Source: G036327475 sp036327475
GTDB taxonomy: Bacteria > Pseudomonadota > Gammaproteobacteria > Enterobacterales > Enterobacteriaceae
DNA length: 64,000 nt
Assembly (NCBI RefSeq): GCF_036327475.1
Contig: NZ_CP132913.1
Location: 1,240,001 to 1,304,000 of the forward strand
Direction of reading: 5' to 3'
Positions 44,929 through 54,555 of the stretch are shown piece by piece. Below the pieces are notes generated by a model. That model was not told the origin of the DNA. It worked only from the letters and a program-made list of their open reading frames with translations, and made no database searches. Both the position numbers and the translations under genes were made by a program. Each line of letters opens with the position of its first letter. Position 1 is the first letter of the stretch.

Positions 44929-46005
44929 TTAGGCGCCAGCCGCCGCCACTTCCCGCGCCACCCGCTCCGTCGCGTCGGGAATAGCCGTTGCCCTGGCGCG
45001 CTGCGCCATACGCAGAAGCGTCAGTCGATCCCAACCTGCCAGCACGTCGCTGACCCGCTCGGCGGTAAAGGCCGGCTGTTCGATGATTTTTGCCGCGCCC
45101 GCCTGCTCCAGCGGCCGCGCGTTCCAATACTGTTGACGATCTTTGTGCATAAATGGCACAAACAGCGCCGGCAAACCGGCGGCGGCGATTTCGCTCACCG
45201 TCAGCGCACCGGCGCGACATACTACCACATCCGCCCAGGTGTAGGCGGCGGCCATATCGTCGATAAACTCCACCACCAGGTGCTGAGTCTCGCCGGCCGT
45301 TGCGTAGGCTCGGTTGACCTCATCCAGCGCCCCTTTACCCACCTGATGCCACATAGTCAAGGTGTTCGCCAAGCGGGCGGCAACCGCTGGCATGGTCTGA
45401 TTCAGCACCCGTGCACCTTGGCTACCGCCGATCACTAAGACCCGAATCGGGCCGGTGCGTTCGAGAAAGCGCACGTCGGGCGCCGGCAGCGCCAGTACCG
45501 CATCACGCACCGGATTGCCCACCACATCGGCATGAGGGAACGCGCCGGAAAACGCTTGTAGCACTTTGTGTGCGATTTTCGCCAGACTACGATTGGTCAG
45601 GCCGGCAATGCCGTTCTGCTCATGCAGCACGACCGGGATGCCGCAGCTCCAGGCCGCCAGACCGCCTGGTCCAGAGACATAGCCGCCCATCCCCAGTACC
45701 ACATCTGGCCGCCAGGAACGCATGATGCACCGCGCCTGACGCCAGGCGCGCCAGATACGCATCGGCGCTATCAGCTGCGCTTTCATACCTTTGCCGCGCA
45801 GGCCACTGATGCGAATAAAATCGATGTCGATGCCGTGTTGCGGCACCAAACTGGCCTCCATACGATCGGCGGTGCCGAGCCAGCGAACCTGCCAGCCTTG
45901 CGCCATTAGGTGATGGGCAACCGCCAACCCCGGGAACACATGTCCACCGGTACCGCCCGCCATCACCATCAGCCGCCTGGTCTTTTCCATCATCGCGTCC
46001 ATCAT
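44929..46005 (-). CDS. murG: UDP-GlcNAc:lipid I N-acetylglucosaminyltransferase
   Basis: Makes lipid II at the inner face of the membrane. The 358-residue GT28 enzyme has GGTGGHVFPGLAVAHHL, VLGMGGYVSGPGG, HEQNGIAGLTNR and VVVCRAGALTVSEIAAAGLP. Several ATGs lie at the start; GAGGGG some 6 bases upstream supports 46005, which overlaps the ftsW stop as ATGA. Family alignment would also allow 45993. Confidence 0.96.
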   Translation of the reverse strand: MMDAMMEKTRRLMVMAGGTGGHVFPGLAVAHHLMAQGWQVRWLGTADRMEASLVPQHGIDIDFIRISGLRGKGMKAQLIAPMRIWRAWRQARCIMRSWRPDVVLGMGGYVSGPGGLAAWSCGIPVVLHEQNGIAGLTNRSLAKIAHKVLQAFSGAFPHADVVGNPVRDAVLALPAPDVRFLERTGPIRVLVIGGSQGARVLNQTMPAVAARLANTLTMWHQVGKGALDEVNRAYATAGETQHLVVEFIDDMAAAYTWADVVVCRAGALTVSEIAAAGLPALFVPFMHKDRQQYWNARPLEQAGAAKIIEQPAFTAERVSDVLAGWDRLTLLRMAQRARATAIPDATERVAREVAAAGA

Positions 46006-47204
46006 CGCGGTCCCCTCGTAAATGCTTGCGCCTTGGCCAAGCGCGTCTCAAAATCCACTCTCAGCAGCATTACAATCGCCGTCGACATAATAAGCAAGCT
46101 TGAGCCGCCGTAGCTGATTAACGGCAGCGTCAGCCCTTTTGTGGGCAGCATGCCGGCGGCGGCACCCACATTGACCAGCGCCTGGAAGCTAAACCAGATA
46201 CCGATGGAGCAGGCTAGGAAACCGGAAAAGCGCCGGTCGATTTCCAGCGCTTTGCGGCCGATGGACATCGCGCGGAACGAGACTAAAAAGACCATCAGTA
46301 GTGCCAGCACCACGCCAAAATAACCCAGTTCTTCCCCCAAAATGGCGAAAATAAAGTCGGTATGGGCTTCCGGCAAATACTCTAGTTTCTGTATTGAATT
46401 GCCCAGTCCTTGCCCCCAAAACTCGCCACGACCAAAGGCCATCAGCGATTGGGTAAGCTGGTACCCACTGCCGAAAGAATCATCCCACGGGTTCCAGAAC
46501 GAGATCACGCGCCGCATACGATACGGCTCGGCGATAATCAACAGCACCACCGCGACAATACCCGCACCGATAATCGATAAAAATTGCCACAGTTTGGCGC
46601 CGGCCAAGAACAGCATCGCCAGAGTGGTGACAAACAGTACCACCACGGTCCCGAGGTCAGGCTGCGCCAGCAGTAGTACCGCCAGCACCATCATCACGCC
46701 CATGGGTTTGCAAAATCCCCAGAAGTTAGTACGCACTTCCTCTACTTTGCGCACCAGATAACTGGCCAAGTAGCAAAACAACGCCAGCTTGGACAATTCC
46801 GCCGGCTGGATACGCAGCGGACCGAGCGTAATCCAGCGCGACGCGCCATTAACTGAGCTGCCAACCACCAGCACCACCAGTAGCATCACCAAGGTGATAA
46901 GCAACATTACCGAGCTATAGCGCTGCCAGACCACCATTGGGATCCTAAGCGTTGTCAGCGACAACACAAACGCCAGACCGAGGTAGAAGGCATCGTGCTT
47001 GGCGAAATAGAGCGGGTCGCCCAACAGGCGCGCCCCGATGGGCATCGACGCCGAGGTCACCATCACAAAACCGATACCGGCCAGCCCCAACGTCAGCCAC
47101 AGCAGCGTGCGGTCATACAGCACATGAGCCGGCGCTTCTGGCTCGCGCGGCCCCATCACCCATGCCTTTAGGCATGAAATCAATCCCAGATCGGAAATGC
47201 GCAT
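46002..47204 (-). CDS. ftsW: Septal lipid II polymerase FtsW
   Basis: SEDS-family polytopic membrane protein that polymerises lipid II together with FtsI. The 400 residues hold about ten membrane segments. The family motifs NSIQKLEYLPEAHTDFIFAI (loop with conserved polar residues) and LPLISYGGSSLLIMSTAI are intact. The N-terminus is close to E. coli. It overlaps both murD and murG by a few bases. Confidence 0.97.
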   Translation of the reverse strand: MRISDLGLISCLKAWVMGPREPEAPAHVLYDRTLLWLTLGLAGIGFVMVTSASMPIGARLLGDPLYFAKHDAFYLGLAFVLSLTTLRIPMVVWQRYSSVMLLITLVMLLVVLVVGSSVNGASRWITLGPLRIQPAELSKLALFCYLASYLVRKVEEVRTNFWGFCKPMGVMMVLAVLLLAQPDLGTVVVLFVTTLAMLFLAGAKLWQFLSIIGAGIVAVVLLIIAEPYRMRRVISFWNPWDDSFGSGYQLTQSLMAFGRGEFWGQGLGNSIQKLEYLPEAHTDFIFAILGEELGYFGVVLALLMVFLVSFRAMSIGRKALEIDRRFSGFLACSIGIWFSFQALVNVGAAAGMLPTKGLTLPLISYGGSSLLIMSTAIVMLLRVDFETRLAKAQAFTRGPR

Positions 47205-48520
47205 CAGCCCACCTCCTGCGCCAGGCGCGTGAAGACCTCACCGCGCGCTTCAAAATTGCTAAATTGGTCCAGACTGGCGCAGGCCGGCGACAGCAACACC
47301 AAATCCCCTGCCCTCACCCGCGTACCAATGATGCGCATCGCCTGCTCCAACGTCTCAGTGAGAGTGGCGGCGTCGGGACGCAGGGACGCCAGCTGCTCGC
47401 CATCCTGCCCGAAACAGTACAGCTGCACCCGATCGCCCTGTACCAAAGGCGAAAGCGGGGTGAAATCAGCGGATTTACCATCGCCGCCCAGCAGCAAATG
47501 CAACGTACCCGCCACTGCTAGCCCGTTCAGCGCCGCTTCCGTGCTGCCCACGTTAGTGGCTTTAGAGTCATTAATCCAGCGTACACCATAGCGGTCGTGC
47601 ACTAGCTCAAAGCGATGCGCCAGACCGCGAAACTGCCGCAGCGCCGCCTGGCTGGCCACCCGCGGAAGACCAATGGCGTCCGCCAGCGCTAGCGCTGCCA
47701 GGGCATTGGTATAATTATGACGGCTGCCGACGGTCATTTCGGCGCAATCCAACAGCGGTTCGCCGCGCGCCATTAACCAGGTGTTGCCCGCACGTTGGCT
47801 AAGATAATAATCGCCGCGCTCAACACCGAAGCTGACGCAGCGCATGTCATGTCCGCGTTCCGGCAGAGTGAGCGCATCGTCAGCGTTGACCACGCACACC
47901 GCTGCATTGCGATAAACTTTCAGTTTGGCCGCCCGGTACTGTTGCAAGCCTAGCGGATAACGGTTCATATGATCTTCGCTGATATTCAGTACGGTCGCCG
48001 CCACCGCTTTCAGGCTTTGGGTAGTTTCCAATTGAAAACTCGATAGCTCCAGCACATCCAACTGGCGTGGTGCTTCTAGCAACATCAGCGCCGGCAGGCC
48101 GATATTACCGCCGACGCCCACCCGCCAACCGGCGGCGGCGGCCATTTCGCTCACCATGCGGGTGACGGTGCTTTTGCCGTTGGAACCGGTTACCGCCACC
48201 ATCGGCGTTTGCGTCTCGCGTGCAAACAGTTCAATATCGCCGACAACGGCTATGCCGGCCGCTGCCGCGGCGGCCAACGCGGGATGCGATAGGGGGATGC
48301 CGGGGCTGGCGACGATTAGGGTAGCATCGAGCAGCCACGCCTCGTTTAACGATCCCAGCTGACGCGGAACATCGGCTGACAGATGCTCCAGACCCGGTGG
48401 CGTAAAGCAAGTGTCCATCACCCGCGGTGTCACGCCGCGGTGGCGAAAGAAGTCAACGCAGGAAAGGCCGGTAAGTCCCAGTCCGATGATGACCACTTGT
48501 TCGCCACGATAGTCCGTCAT
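47204..48520 (-). CDS. murD: UDP-N-acetylmuramoyl-L-alanine--D-glutamate ligase
   Basis: Adds D-Glu to the stem peptide. I start at ATG 48520 (MTDYRGEQVVIIGLGLTGLS), aligned with E. coli MADYQGKNVVI; a longer frame reaches 48580 but would overlap mraY. The 438 residues include the P-loop VTGSNGKSTVTRM, SEDHMNRYPLG, HNYTNALAALALAD and RWINDSKATNVGS. It directly follows mraY. Confidence 0.97.
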   Translation of the reverse strand: MTDYRGEQVVIIGLGLTGLSCVDFFRHRGVTPRVMDTCFTPPGLEHLSADVPRQLGSLNEAWLLDATLIVASPGIPLSHPALAAAAAAGIAVVGDIELFARETQTPMVAVTGSNGKSTVTRMVSEMAAAAGWRVGVGGNIGLPALMLLEAPRQLDVLELSSFQLETTQSLKAVAATVLNISEDHMNRYPLGLQQYRAAKLKVYRNAAVCVVNADDALTLPERGHDMRCVSFGVERGDYYLSQRAGNTWLMARGEPLLDCAEMTVGSRHNYTNALAALALADAIGLPRVASQAALRQFRGLAHRFELVHDRYGVRWINDSKATNVGSTEAALNGLAVAGTLHLLLGGDGKSADFTPLSPLVQGDRVQLYCFGQDGEQLASLRPDAATLTETLEQAMRIIGTRVRAGDLVLLSPACASLDQFSNFEARGEVFTRLAQEVG

Positions 48521-48522
48521 GA

Positions 48523-49605
48523 TTACCGTACCTTTAGCGTCGCCAGTCCTATAAGGACCAACATCAGCGAAATTATCCAAAAACGCACAATAACGCGCGG
48601 CTCCGGCCAGCCCTCCAATTCATAATGGTGATGAATAGGCGCCATACGGAAAATGCGCTGACCGCGCAATTTGAACGACCCCACCTGTAAAATCACCGAC
48701 AGGGTTTCCAGCACGAATACCCCGCCCATAATCAGCAGTAAAAATTCCTGGCGCAGCAGCACGGCGATAGTGCCGAGCGCGCCGCCAAGCGCCAGTGAGC
48801 CGACATCACCCATAAAGACCTGCGCCGGGTAGGTGTTGAACCATAAAAACCCCAGACCAGCACCGACGATCGCCGTACACACCACAACCAACTCCCCGGA
48901 GAAGCGTACGTAGGGAATATGCAGGTAGCCCGCGAAGTTCATGTTACCGGTCACCCACGCCGCCAGCGCCAGGCCGGCGGCAACGAATACCGTCGGCATG
49001 ATCGCCAGGCCGTCAAGACCGTCGGTCAGATTAACCGCGTTGCTGGTGCCGACGATAACAAAGTAGGCCAACAGCACATACCACAACCCCAGCTGCGGCA
49101 TAATGTCTTTGAAAAACGGTACCACCAGCTGGGTAGCCGGCGTATCTTTTCCCACCGTGAACATGGTGAACGCCACCGCCAGTGCTATCAAGGATTGCCA
49201 GAAATACTTCCAGTGAGCGATAAGCCCCTTGATGTCTTTGCGCACCACTTTGCGATAGTCGTCGATAAAACCCACAGTGCCGTAACCCACCAGCACAAAC
49301 AGCACACACCACACATATGGATTGAACGGATAGGCCCACATCAGCACCGAAACCGTAATCGACGCAAGGATCATCAGCCCACCCATGGTCGGTGTACCGC
49401 GCTTTCTGAAATGCGATTCCGGGCCGTCATTGCGTACCACTTGCCCGATCTGCAATTTTCGAAGCCAGTCGATAAGGCACGGCCCCATCCAGAGCGACAA
49501 GAATAACGCGGTCAGCAGGCTGACGATGGCGCGGAACGTCAAGTATGAAAAGATATTGAACCCCGAATAAAATTGGATCAGATATTCGGCTAGCCAGACT
49601 AACAT
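48523..49605 (-). CDS. mraY: Phospho-MurNAc-pentapeptide transferase MraY
   Basis: Ten-span integral membrane enzyme that makes lipid I from UDP-MurNAc-pentapeptide and undecaprenyl phosphate. The 360 residues match E. coli in length. The acidic motifs GFIDDYRKV, NLTDGLDGLAIMP and the HHHYE-containing PIHHHYELEGW are present. The ATG overlaps the murF 3' end by 7 bases. Confidence 0.98.
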   Translation of the reverse strand: MLVWLAEYLIQFYSGFNIFSYLTFRAIVSLLTALFLSLWMGPCLIDWLRKLQIGQVVRNDGPESHFRKRGTPTMGGLMILASITVSVLMWAYPFNPYVWCVLFVLVGYGTVGFIDDYRKVVRKDIKGLIAHWKYFWQSLIALAVAFTMFTVGKDTPATQLVVPFFKDIMPQLGLWYVLLAYFVIVGTSNAVNLTDGLDGLAIMPTVFVAAGLALAAWVTGNMNFAGYLHIPYVRFSGELVVVCTAIVGAGLGFLWFNTYPAQVFMGDVGSLALGGALGTIAVLLRQEFLLLIMGGVFVLETLSVILQVGSFKLRGQRIFRMAPIHHHYELEGWPEPRVIVRFWIISLMLVLIGLATLKVR

Positions 49606-50966
49606 GAAGTTTTCTCCCGTAACGCACGCACCACTTGCTCCATTGCGGCACTACGTGAACCCTTCACCAATACGGTCATTACTACCTGCTCTGACAACAA
49701 CTGCGCCAGACGGGCGGTGAGCGCCGCTTTGTCCTGAAAATGCTCGCCCCGATCGCTGGGCTCACCGATAAGGTGGCTCAGATTGCCGACGCTTAATACC
49801 TTGTCGATACCGGCCAGGGCGACGGCTTCGCCCACCTGCCGATGGCGCTCGGCCGCTTCATCACCCAACTCCGCCATATCGCCCACTACCATCACCCGGT
49901 AGCCCGGCATTTCCGCCAGCACCTGCGCAGCGGTGGTCATGGAGTCGACGTTGGCGTTATAGCTATCGTCCAGCAGCAGTTGTCCGGCGCCGAGCGCGAT
50001 GGGGAACAGCCGTCCTGGCACGGGCGTGAGCTGAGCTAGGCCGGCAGCGATGGCCGGTAATCCGGCGCCCACCGATAGCGCCAGCGCGCTGGCGGCCAAG
50101 GCATTGGCGACATTATGCCGTCCCGATAGCGGCAGTCGCACCGGATACTCACCGTGCGGGCTGTGTAGGATGAAGCGCACCCCCTTCTGATCGCCTACGA
50201 TGTCGCTGGCAAAGAAATCCACGCCTTCAGCGGCGTGTAAGGCGAAACGCCAGATCGCTTTGTGACCCAAAACCTGTTGCCAGCGCGACCAGTCGTTGCT
50301 ATCGGCATTAAGGATGCCGCGGCCGTTGGCCGGCAGTCCGGTGAAAATTTCACCCTTGGCCTGCGCGACGCCCGACAGCGAACCAAACCCGGTCAGATGC
50401 GCGGCGGAGAGGTTGTTTACCAGCGCGGTTTCCGGCCGCACTAGGTCGGTCGTCCAGGCAATTTCGCGGAGATGATTGGCGCCTAGCTCAATTACTGCGA
50501 AATCATGCTCCGGCGTCAGACGCAATAGCATCAGTGGTACACCGATATCATTATTGAAATTTCCCTCGGTCGCCAGAACGTGCCCGCACTGCCGCAGGAC
50601 AGCGGCGGTCATCTCTTTGACCGAGGTTTTGCCAGAGGACCCCGTCAGGGCCACCACCCGCGCCGGCACCTGCTGGCGCACCCAGGCACCCAATTGTCCC
50701 AGCGCGCGGCGGGTATCGGCGACAATCAGCTGCGGCACATCCAGAAGTAGCCGGCGATTAACCAGCAGCGCCACGGCGCCGCTGGCGACCGCCTGTTCGG
50801 CGAAATCATGAGCGTCGAACTGCTCACCCATCAGCGCGACAAATACACTACCTTCGGTCTCGCTCGACGCCCGCGAGTCGGTGACCACAGACAGGATAGT
50901 GCGATCGTCGCCCACCCATTCGGCATTGAGCACCGGTGCAATAGCGCTGAGAGTAAATGGGATCAT
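49599..50966 (-). CDS. murF: UDP-MurNAc-tripeptide--D-alanyl-D-alanine ligase
   Basis: Adds the D-Ala-D-Ala dipeptide. The 455 residues have P-loop LTGSSGKTSVKEMTAAVL, FNNDIGVPLML, ELGANHLREIAWT, GRHNVANALAAS and LLDDSYNANVDSM. Its substrate D-Ala-D-Ala must come from a ligase encoded elsewhere, since ddlB is missing from this cluster. It overlaps murE by 4 bases. Confidence 0.97.
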   Translation of the reverse strand: MIPFTLSAIAPVLNAEWVGDDRTILSVVTDSRASSETEGSVFVALMGEQFDAHDFAEQAVASGAVALLVNRRLLLDVPQLIVADTRRALGQLGAWVRQQVPARVVALTGSSGKTSVKEMTAAVLRQCGHVLATEGNFNNDIGVPLMLLRLTPEHDFAVIELGANHLREIAWTTDLVRPETALVNNLSAAHLTGFGSLSGVAQAKGEIFTGLPANGRGILNADSNDWSRWQQVLGHKAIWRFALHAAEGVDFFASDIVGDQKGVRFILHSPHGEYPVRLPLSGRHNVANALAASALALSVGAGLPAIAAGLAQLTPVPGRLFPIALGAGQLLLDDSYNANVDSMTTAAQVLAEMPGYRVMVVGDMAELGDEAAERHRQVGEAVALAGIDKVLSVGNLSHLIGEPSDRGEHFQDKAALTARLAQLLSEQVVMTVLVKGSRSAAMEQVVRALREKTSC

Positions 50967-52450
50967 GCCATCACTCCCAGTAGCCGCGCCACAGTGGTGC
51001 GGTCAGAGAAGCCAAGCCGCTGCTGACCGATGATTTGGCAATCCTCATGGCCCTTACCGGCCACTAGCACCAGATCCGCCGGCGCGGCCTGGATAATGGC
51101 GCTGGTTACTGCCTCGGCGCGGCCTGAAATCGCCTGGGCGCGGCTCGCATCCAGCAGACCGCTCTTAATGTCGTTGATAATGTCCTGCGCTGCTTCTCCG
51201 CGCGGGTTATCGTCGGTAATAATTACTCGGTCGGCGTACTGTTCAGCGATAGCGCCCATCAGCGGCCGCTTGCCTTTATCGCGATCGCCGCCGCAGCCGA
51301 ACACACACCAGAGTTTACCGTGGCAATACAGTCTGGCCGCCATTAGCGCCTTTTTCAGCGCGTCAGGAGTATGAGCATAGTCTACTAGCACCGTGGGGCG
51401 GCCTTTGGCGTGAAAGACTTCCATACGGCCACAAACCGATTGCAGGCGGCTGGCGCTGTCAAGTAGCGCCGGTAGTGGGTAGCCGAGCGCCAACAACGTA
51501 GTCAACGCCAGTAACAGGTTACTGGCGTTGAATTCCCCGATTAATTGACTGTGGACGATCCCCTCCCCCCAGCTGGAGCGGAACGGGATATCCGCGCCGC
51601 GCGCATAATAGCGCACCTTGCCCGCACACAACCAGTCGCTCTGCCGTTCCGGTGGCAGCGCACCGCTAACCGCTACCGCAATCGCCCGCGGCAATTGGTG
51701 CAACCAGCGACGGCCGGTGGCGTCATCGGCATTGATAATGCGCTGACCAACGTCAAACTCGCCGAACAGCCGCCATTTAGCCGCTTCGTACTGCGCCATA
51801 TCGCCGTGATAATCTAAATGGTCGCGACTCAGATTGGTAAAGACCGCAGCGGTGAAATGCAGACTACTAACCCGGTGCTGCACCAGGCCGTGGGACGAGA
51901 CTTCCATCGCCGCAAAGGTCGCGGCCTGGCGCTGCAATTGCGACAACAGCTGCTGGACTTCGACCGGTGAGCCGGTAGTGTTGTTGGCCGGATGGATGCG
52001 GCCCAGCACACCATTGCCGACGGTGCCCATCACCGCACTGGTCTCGCCCAATAACTGCGCCCATTGCGCCAAAAGATGCGTGGTGGTGGTTTTGCCGTTG
52101 GTGCCAGTGACGCCAATCAGACGCAGCGCGTGTGACGGTTGCTGATAAAAGCGCCCCGCCAACGCCGATAACCGCTCTTGCAACCGGTGGAGGTAGATGA
52201 CAGGCACGCCATGCAGCTCACGTATTTCACCTTCTTCAGCCTCGCCTTCCGCTTGTGCCACGACGGCGGCAACGCCTTGCGCGATCGCCTGAGAAATATA
52301 GCGGCACCCGCCTGTTTGATGGCCGGCGACGGCCACAAATAGATCGCCCGCAGCCGCGGTGCGGCTGTCCAGCGTCATTTCCCTCAGCACGCGTCCCGGC
52401 GCGTTAGGCACCCATGGCGCGAGTAGCTCACGTAAATTACGATCGGTCAC
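50963..52450 (-). CDS. murE: UDP-MurNAc-dipeptide--meso-diaminopimelate ligase, GUG start
   Basis: Adds meso-DAP to the stem peptide. I start at GTG 52450 (TDRNLRELLAPWVPNAPGRV), the family start, with AGAGG 7-11 bases before it; the longer frame to 52513 lies inside ftsI. The 495 residues contain P-loop GVTGTNGKTTTTHLL, MEVSSHGLVQHRV, and the DAP-recognising DDNPRGE motif. The last 14 bases of ftsI overlap it. Confidence 0.96.
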   Translation of the reverse strand: MTDRNLRELLAPWVPNAPGRVLREMTLDSRTAAAGDLFVAVAGHQTGGCRYISQAIAQGVAAVVAQAEGEAEEGEIRELHGVPVIYLHRLQERLSALAGRFYQQPSHALRLIGVTGTNGKTTTTHLLAQWAQLLGETSAVMGTVGNGVLGRIHPANNTTGSPVEVQQLLSQLQRQAATFAAMEVSSHGLVQHRVSSLHFTAAVFTNLSRDHLDYHGDMAQYEAAKWRLFGEFDVGQRIINADDATGRRWLHQLPRAIAVAVSGALPPERQSDWLCAGKVRYYARGADIPFRSSWGEGIVHSQLIGEFNASNLLLALTTLLALGYPLPALLDSASRLQSVCGRMEVFHAKGRPTVLVDYAHTPDALKKALMAARLYCHGKLWCVFGCGGDRDKGKRPLMGAIAEQYADRVIITDDNPRGEAAQDIINDIKSGLLDASRAQAISGRAEAVTSAIIQAAPADLVLVAGKGHEDCQIIGQQRLGFSDRTTVARLLGVMA

Positions 52451-54209
52451 CTGATGCCTCTTTTTGATTATTGACGACCATGTCGGATTTCTCGCCAGGC
52501 TGCGGCAACGCATCCGGCTCTACGTTCATTGTACGTAAGACGCCGCCCATGATGGCACCAAATACCGGCGCGGAGACCGCCCCGCCGTAGTATTTGCCGC
52601 CCTGTGGATCTTGTATCACTACTACTAGCGCAAAGCGCGGATTACTGGCTGGCGCGATTCCGGCGGTATAGGCGATATATTTATTGATATAATTACCGTC
52701 CGGTCCGACCTTTTTGGCGGTGCCGGTCTTGATGGCGATGCGATAACCCTTAATCGCGGCTTTGGTACCGCCGCCACCCGGCAGCGCAACGCTTTCCATC
52801 ATGTGCACTACGGTACGCACAAGCGATTCGGGAAATACTCGCTCTCCCGTCACCGGGGGATCGACCCGGGTAATAGAAAGCGGGCGTAAAACGCCCATAC
52901 TGCCGATCGTAGCGTAGACCCGCGCCAATTGTAACGGCGTTACCATTAGACCATAGCCGTAAGAGAAGGCTGCCCTCTCCATGTCGGACCACCGTTGTTT
53001 ATGGGGATAGAAGCCGCTGCTTTCCCCGACCAACCCCAAATTGGTCGCCTTACCTAATCCAAAGCGCGAGTAAGTTTCTACCAGCGCCGAGGAGGGCATC
53101 GCTAATGCCAACTTAGACACACCGACGTTACTCGATTTCTGCAAAATACCTGTCACGGTCAATTCAGCATAGCGCACCACATCCTTGATTTGGTGGCTGC
53201 CAATCATGTAGGGCAGCGTATTGAGTACGCTGTTTTCCCGAACTACGCCGCGCTGCAACGCGGTCATCACCACCATAGGCTTGACCGTCGAACCCGGCTC
53301 GAAAATATCGGTGATAGCGCGGTTTCGCATCACGTCCATGGTGGTGCCGGTCAAATTATTGGGGTTGTAGGAGGGGCTGTTGACCATGGCCAGCACTTCG
53401 CCGGTGTTGACATCCACCAGAACCGCCGTGCCCGATTCAGCCTTATTGAACGCCACGGCGTTATTCAGCTCGCGATACGCCAGCGCCTGTAGCCGTTCGT
53501 CGATACTCAGCGCCAAGTTGTGTGCCGCCTGACTATCCACCAAGGAAATATCCTCAATAACTCGGCCAAACCGGTCTTTACGCACCGTACGCTTGCCGGG
53601 CTGGCCTGTCAGCCAGTGGTCGAAGCTTTTTTCGATGCCCTCAATGCCCTGGCTATCGATATTGGTTACGCCGATAAGATGCGCGGTTACCTGACCGGCA
53701 GGGTAATAACGCCGTGACTCCTGACTCAGATAAATACCAGGAAGTTTAAGTTTATGGATGTAATCGCCGATAGCAGGGTCAACCTGGCGCGCCAAATAGA
53801 CAAAACGCCCTTTTGGATTGGCGTTGATGCGTAATGAGAGCTGATCGAGGGGAATAGAAAGCGTATCGGACAGTGCTTTCCAGCGGCTGTCGGCGCTAAT
53901 ACCGCCATGATTGTTGAGCTCTTTCGGATCGGCCCAGATGGCGTTGACCGGCACGCTTACCGCCAGGGGACGGCCGGAGCGGTCGCTTATCATGCCGCGT
54001 GCGGTGGGAACTTGCTGCACGCGCAGCGAGCGCATATCCCCTTCACGCACCAGCTTGTCAGGATTGATAACCTGCAAATAAGCCACCCGCAGTATCAGCC
54101 CAACCAGCGCCAGCAGGATGCAACCGCACACCAAGGCGAAACGCCAGCTGACAAAGCTGGTTTGATTCTCTTGGCGTTTCAGTTTCATCGTGCGTGCTAC
54201 GGCTTTCAT
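52437..54209 (-). CDS. ftsI: Septal transpeptidase FtsI (PBP3)
   Basis: Class B PBP that cross-links septal murein with FtsW. The 590 residues (E. coli 588) have a membrane anchor at about 24-44, a pedestal domain starting RSLRVQQVPTARGMISDRSG, and the transpeptidase with active Ser in FEPGSTVKPMVV (about 307), SSN (about 360) and KTGTAKKVG (about 495). All are intact. Confidence 0.98.
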   Translation of the reverse strand: MKAVARTMKLKRQENQTSFVSWRFALVCGCILLALVGLILRVAYLQVINPDKLVREGDMRSLRVQQVPTARGMISDRSGRPLAVSVPVNAIWADPKELNNHGGISADSRWKALSDTLSIPLDQLSLRINANPKGRFVYLARQVDPAIGDYIHKLKLPGIYLSQESRRYYPAGQVTAHLIGVTNIDSQGIEGIEKSFDHWLTGQPGKRTVRKDRFGRVIEDISLVDSQAAHNLALSIDERLQALAYRELNNAVAFNKAESGTAVLVDVNTGEVLAMVNSPSYNPNNLTGTTMDVMRNRAITDIFEPGSTVKPMVVMTALQRGVVRENSVLNTLPYMIGSHQIKDVVRYAELTVTGILQKSSNVGVSKLALAMPSSALVETYSRFGLGKATNLGLVGESSGFYPHKQRWSDMERAAFSYGYGLMVTPLQLARVYATIGSMGVLRPLSITRVDPPVTGERVFPESLVRTVVHMMESVALPGGGGTKAAIKGYRIAIKTGTAKKVGPDGNYINKYIAYTAGIAPASNPRFALVVVIQDPQGGKYYGGAVSAPVFGAIMGGVLRTMNVEPDALPQPGEKSDMVVNNQKEASGDRS

Positions 54210-54234
54210 GTATTGCTAGCGATCCCTATGTAGA

Positions 54235-54555
54235 TTACGGTTGAACCACAATATTCTCTTGTGACGGATCCACATGCTGCATTTGCAGCTTCTCGGTGGC
54301 GACACGCTCAACGCGGCTGTGATCGCCCAGCGCGTTTTCCTCCAGGATCAGGTTGCGCCACTCAATATCCAGCGCGTCGTTCTCCAGAACCATCTGTTCA
54401 CGTTCAGCAGTCAGCCGCCGAGTCTGGTAGGTGGTGGTCACCACCAGACCTGCCGAGACCAGGACCGCAATTAACAGCAGCAGCGGCAGCTTGCCGTGGC
54501 ACAACAGATCGCTTCCGATGATTCCGATAAGGCCGTGTCGATCGTTGCCGATCAT
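54235..54555 (-). CDS. ftsL: Cell division protein FtsL
   Basis: A 106-residue bitopic protein of the FtsQLB complex. It has a hydrophobic segment (about 21-42, LPLLLLIAVLVSAGLVVTTT) followed by a periplasmic coiled coil rich in E, L and R. The usual E. coli length is 121; the N-terminus here is shorter or starts at 54555. ATG at 54555 overlaps rsmH by 4 bases. Confidence 0.93.
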   Translation of the reverse strand: MIGNDRHGLIGIIGSDLLCHGKLPLLLLIAVLVSAGLVVTTTYQTRRLTAEREQMVLENDALDIEWRNLILEENALGDHSRVERVATEKLQMQHVDPSQENIVVQP